Source: Sulfurospirillum sp.
GTDB lineage: Bacteria > Campylobacterota > Campylobacteria > Campylobacterales > Arcobacteraceae
Direction of reading: 5' to 3'
NCBI GenBank assembly: GCA_030491005.1
Contig: JAKZMJ010000015.1
Span: 310,001-374,000, forward strand
Length of the DNA: 64,000 nucleotides
The notes below the pieces were generated by a model, which worked only from the letters and a program-made list of their open reading frames with translations, ran no database searches and was not told where the DNA came from. This document shows positions 63,971-64,000 of the stretch, one piece after another (the first letter of the stretch is position 1; every line of letters begins with the position of its first letter). A program made the translations under genes and the position numbers.

Positions 63971-64000
63971 TTATAATTTATTATTTTCTTTTAGCTCATT
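63971..64000 (-). CDS. C-terminal end of an upstream gene
   Basis: Minus-strand frame that enters from beyond the window and ends NELKENNKL-stop, 14 bp before the FliY start. Too short to identify; by position it is likely another flagellar gene. Confidence 0.35.
   Translation of the reverse strand, partial: NELKENNKL

Overview
The window reads as a piece of an AT-rich Campylobacterota chromosome, most likely an Arcobacter-type bacterium. This is inferred from protein character (HQW-type histidine kinase, flagellar gene order, PomAB-like stator, the tmk-hisS-speA-cysE run). No 16S rRNA, tRNA or CRISPR array was seen.

1-8391 (+): a dense housekeeping run with overlapping or near-touching genes: trigger factor (5' cut off by the window), clpP, def, ubiX, coaD, tmk, hisS, speA, cysE and a TSUP anion exporter. 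8518-11394 (-): a compact four-gene cassette with a small zinc-ribbon protein, a Dam-type adenine methyltransferase, a DUF262 protein carrying two N-terminal zinc-knuckle repeats, and a HEPN protein. It looks like a restriction/defence system of unusual composition. 11451-16001: ordinary genes (cmoB, a transglutaminase-like protease, a possible SspB-like protein, azlCD, pyrC, PII).

16245-23450 (-): a keto-acid-type TRAP transporter (dctPQM), its response regulator and sensor kinase, and a second lipoprotein DctP paralogue. The two dctP genes share an 83-bp identical 3' end, similar downstream hairpins and a similar box upstream. Directly beyond lies the most surprising object: a 329-codon open frame (23521-24510, -) interrupted by eight TGA codons and by no TAA or TAG. 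That pattern fits a gene written in a UGA-reassigned code (Gly as in Absconditabacteria/Gracilibacteria, or Trp as in mollicutes).

25.5-41 kb is an accessory, much-rearranged zone. It holds two toxin-antitoxin pairs, a transposase relic and a type IIG restriction-modification gene split by a frameshift. It also holds the remains of a mobile integron: a broken intI, two attI-like copies, two cassettes with recognisable attC sites, and a phase-variable lipoprotein with a C9 tract. A RAYT-type HUH transposase element has perfect 24-bp terminal inverted repeats and four shorter non-autonomous derivatives. An IS91-family element is interrupted by one of these, and a large SEFIR-NACHT (STAND) defence protein lies beyond. 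Direct repeats of about 200 bp (30344-30550 and 41069-41275) bracket the inner island.

41.2-64 kb (-): a small conserved gene, an MFS exporter and a molybdopterin oxidoreductase. A long flagellar operon then runs from a FliY-type switch protein and motAB, through flgJ/flgN-like genes, flhF, flhG, fliE, flgC, fliK, fliR, flhB, a TPR protein, fliI and flgL, to flhA, a BatD-like and an HlyD-like protein.
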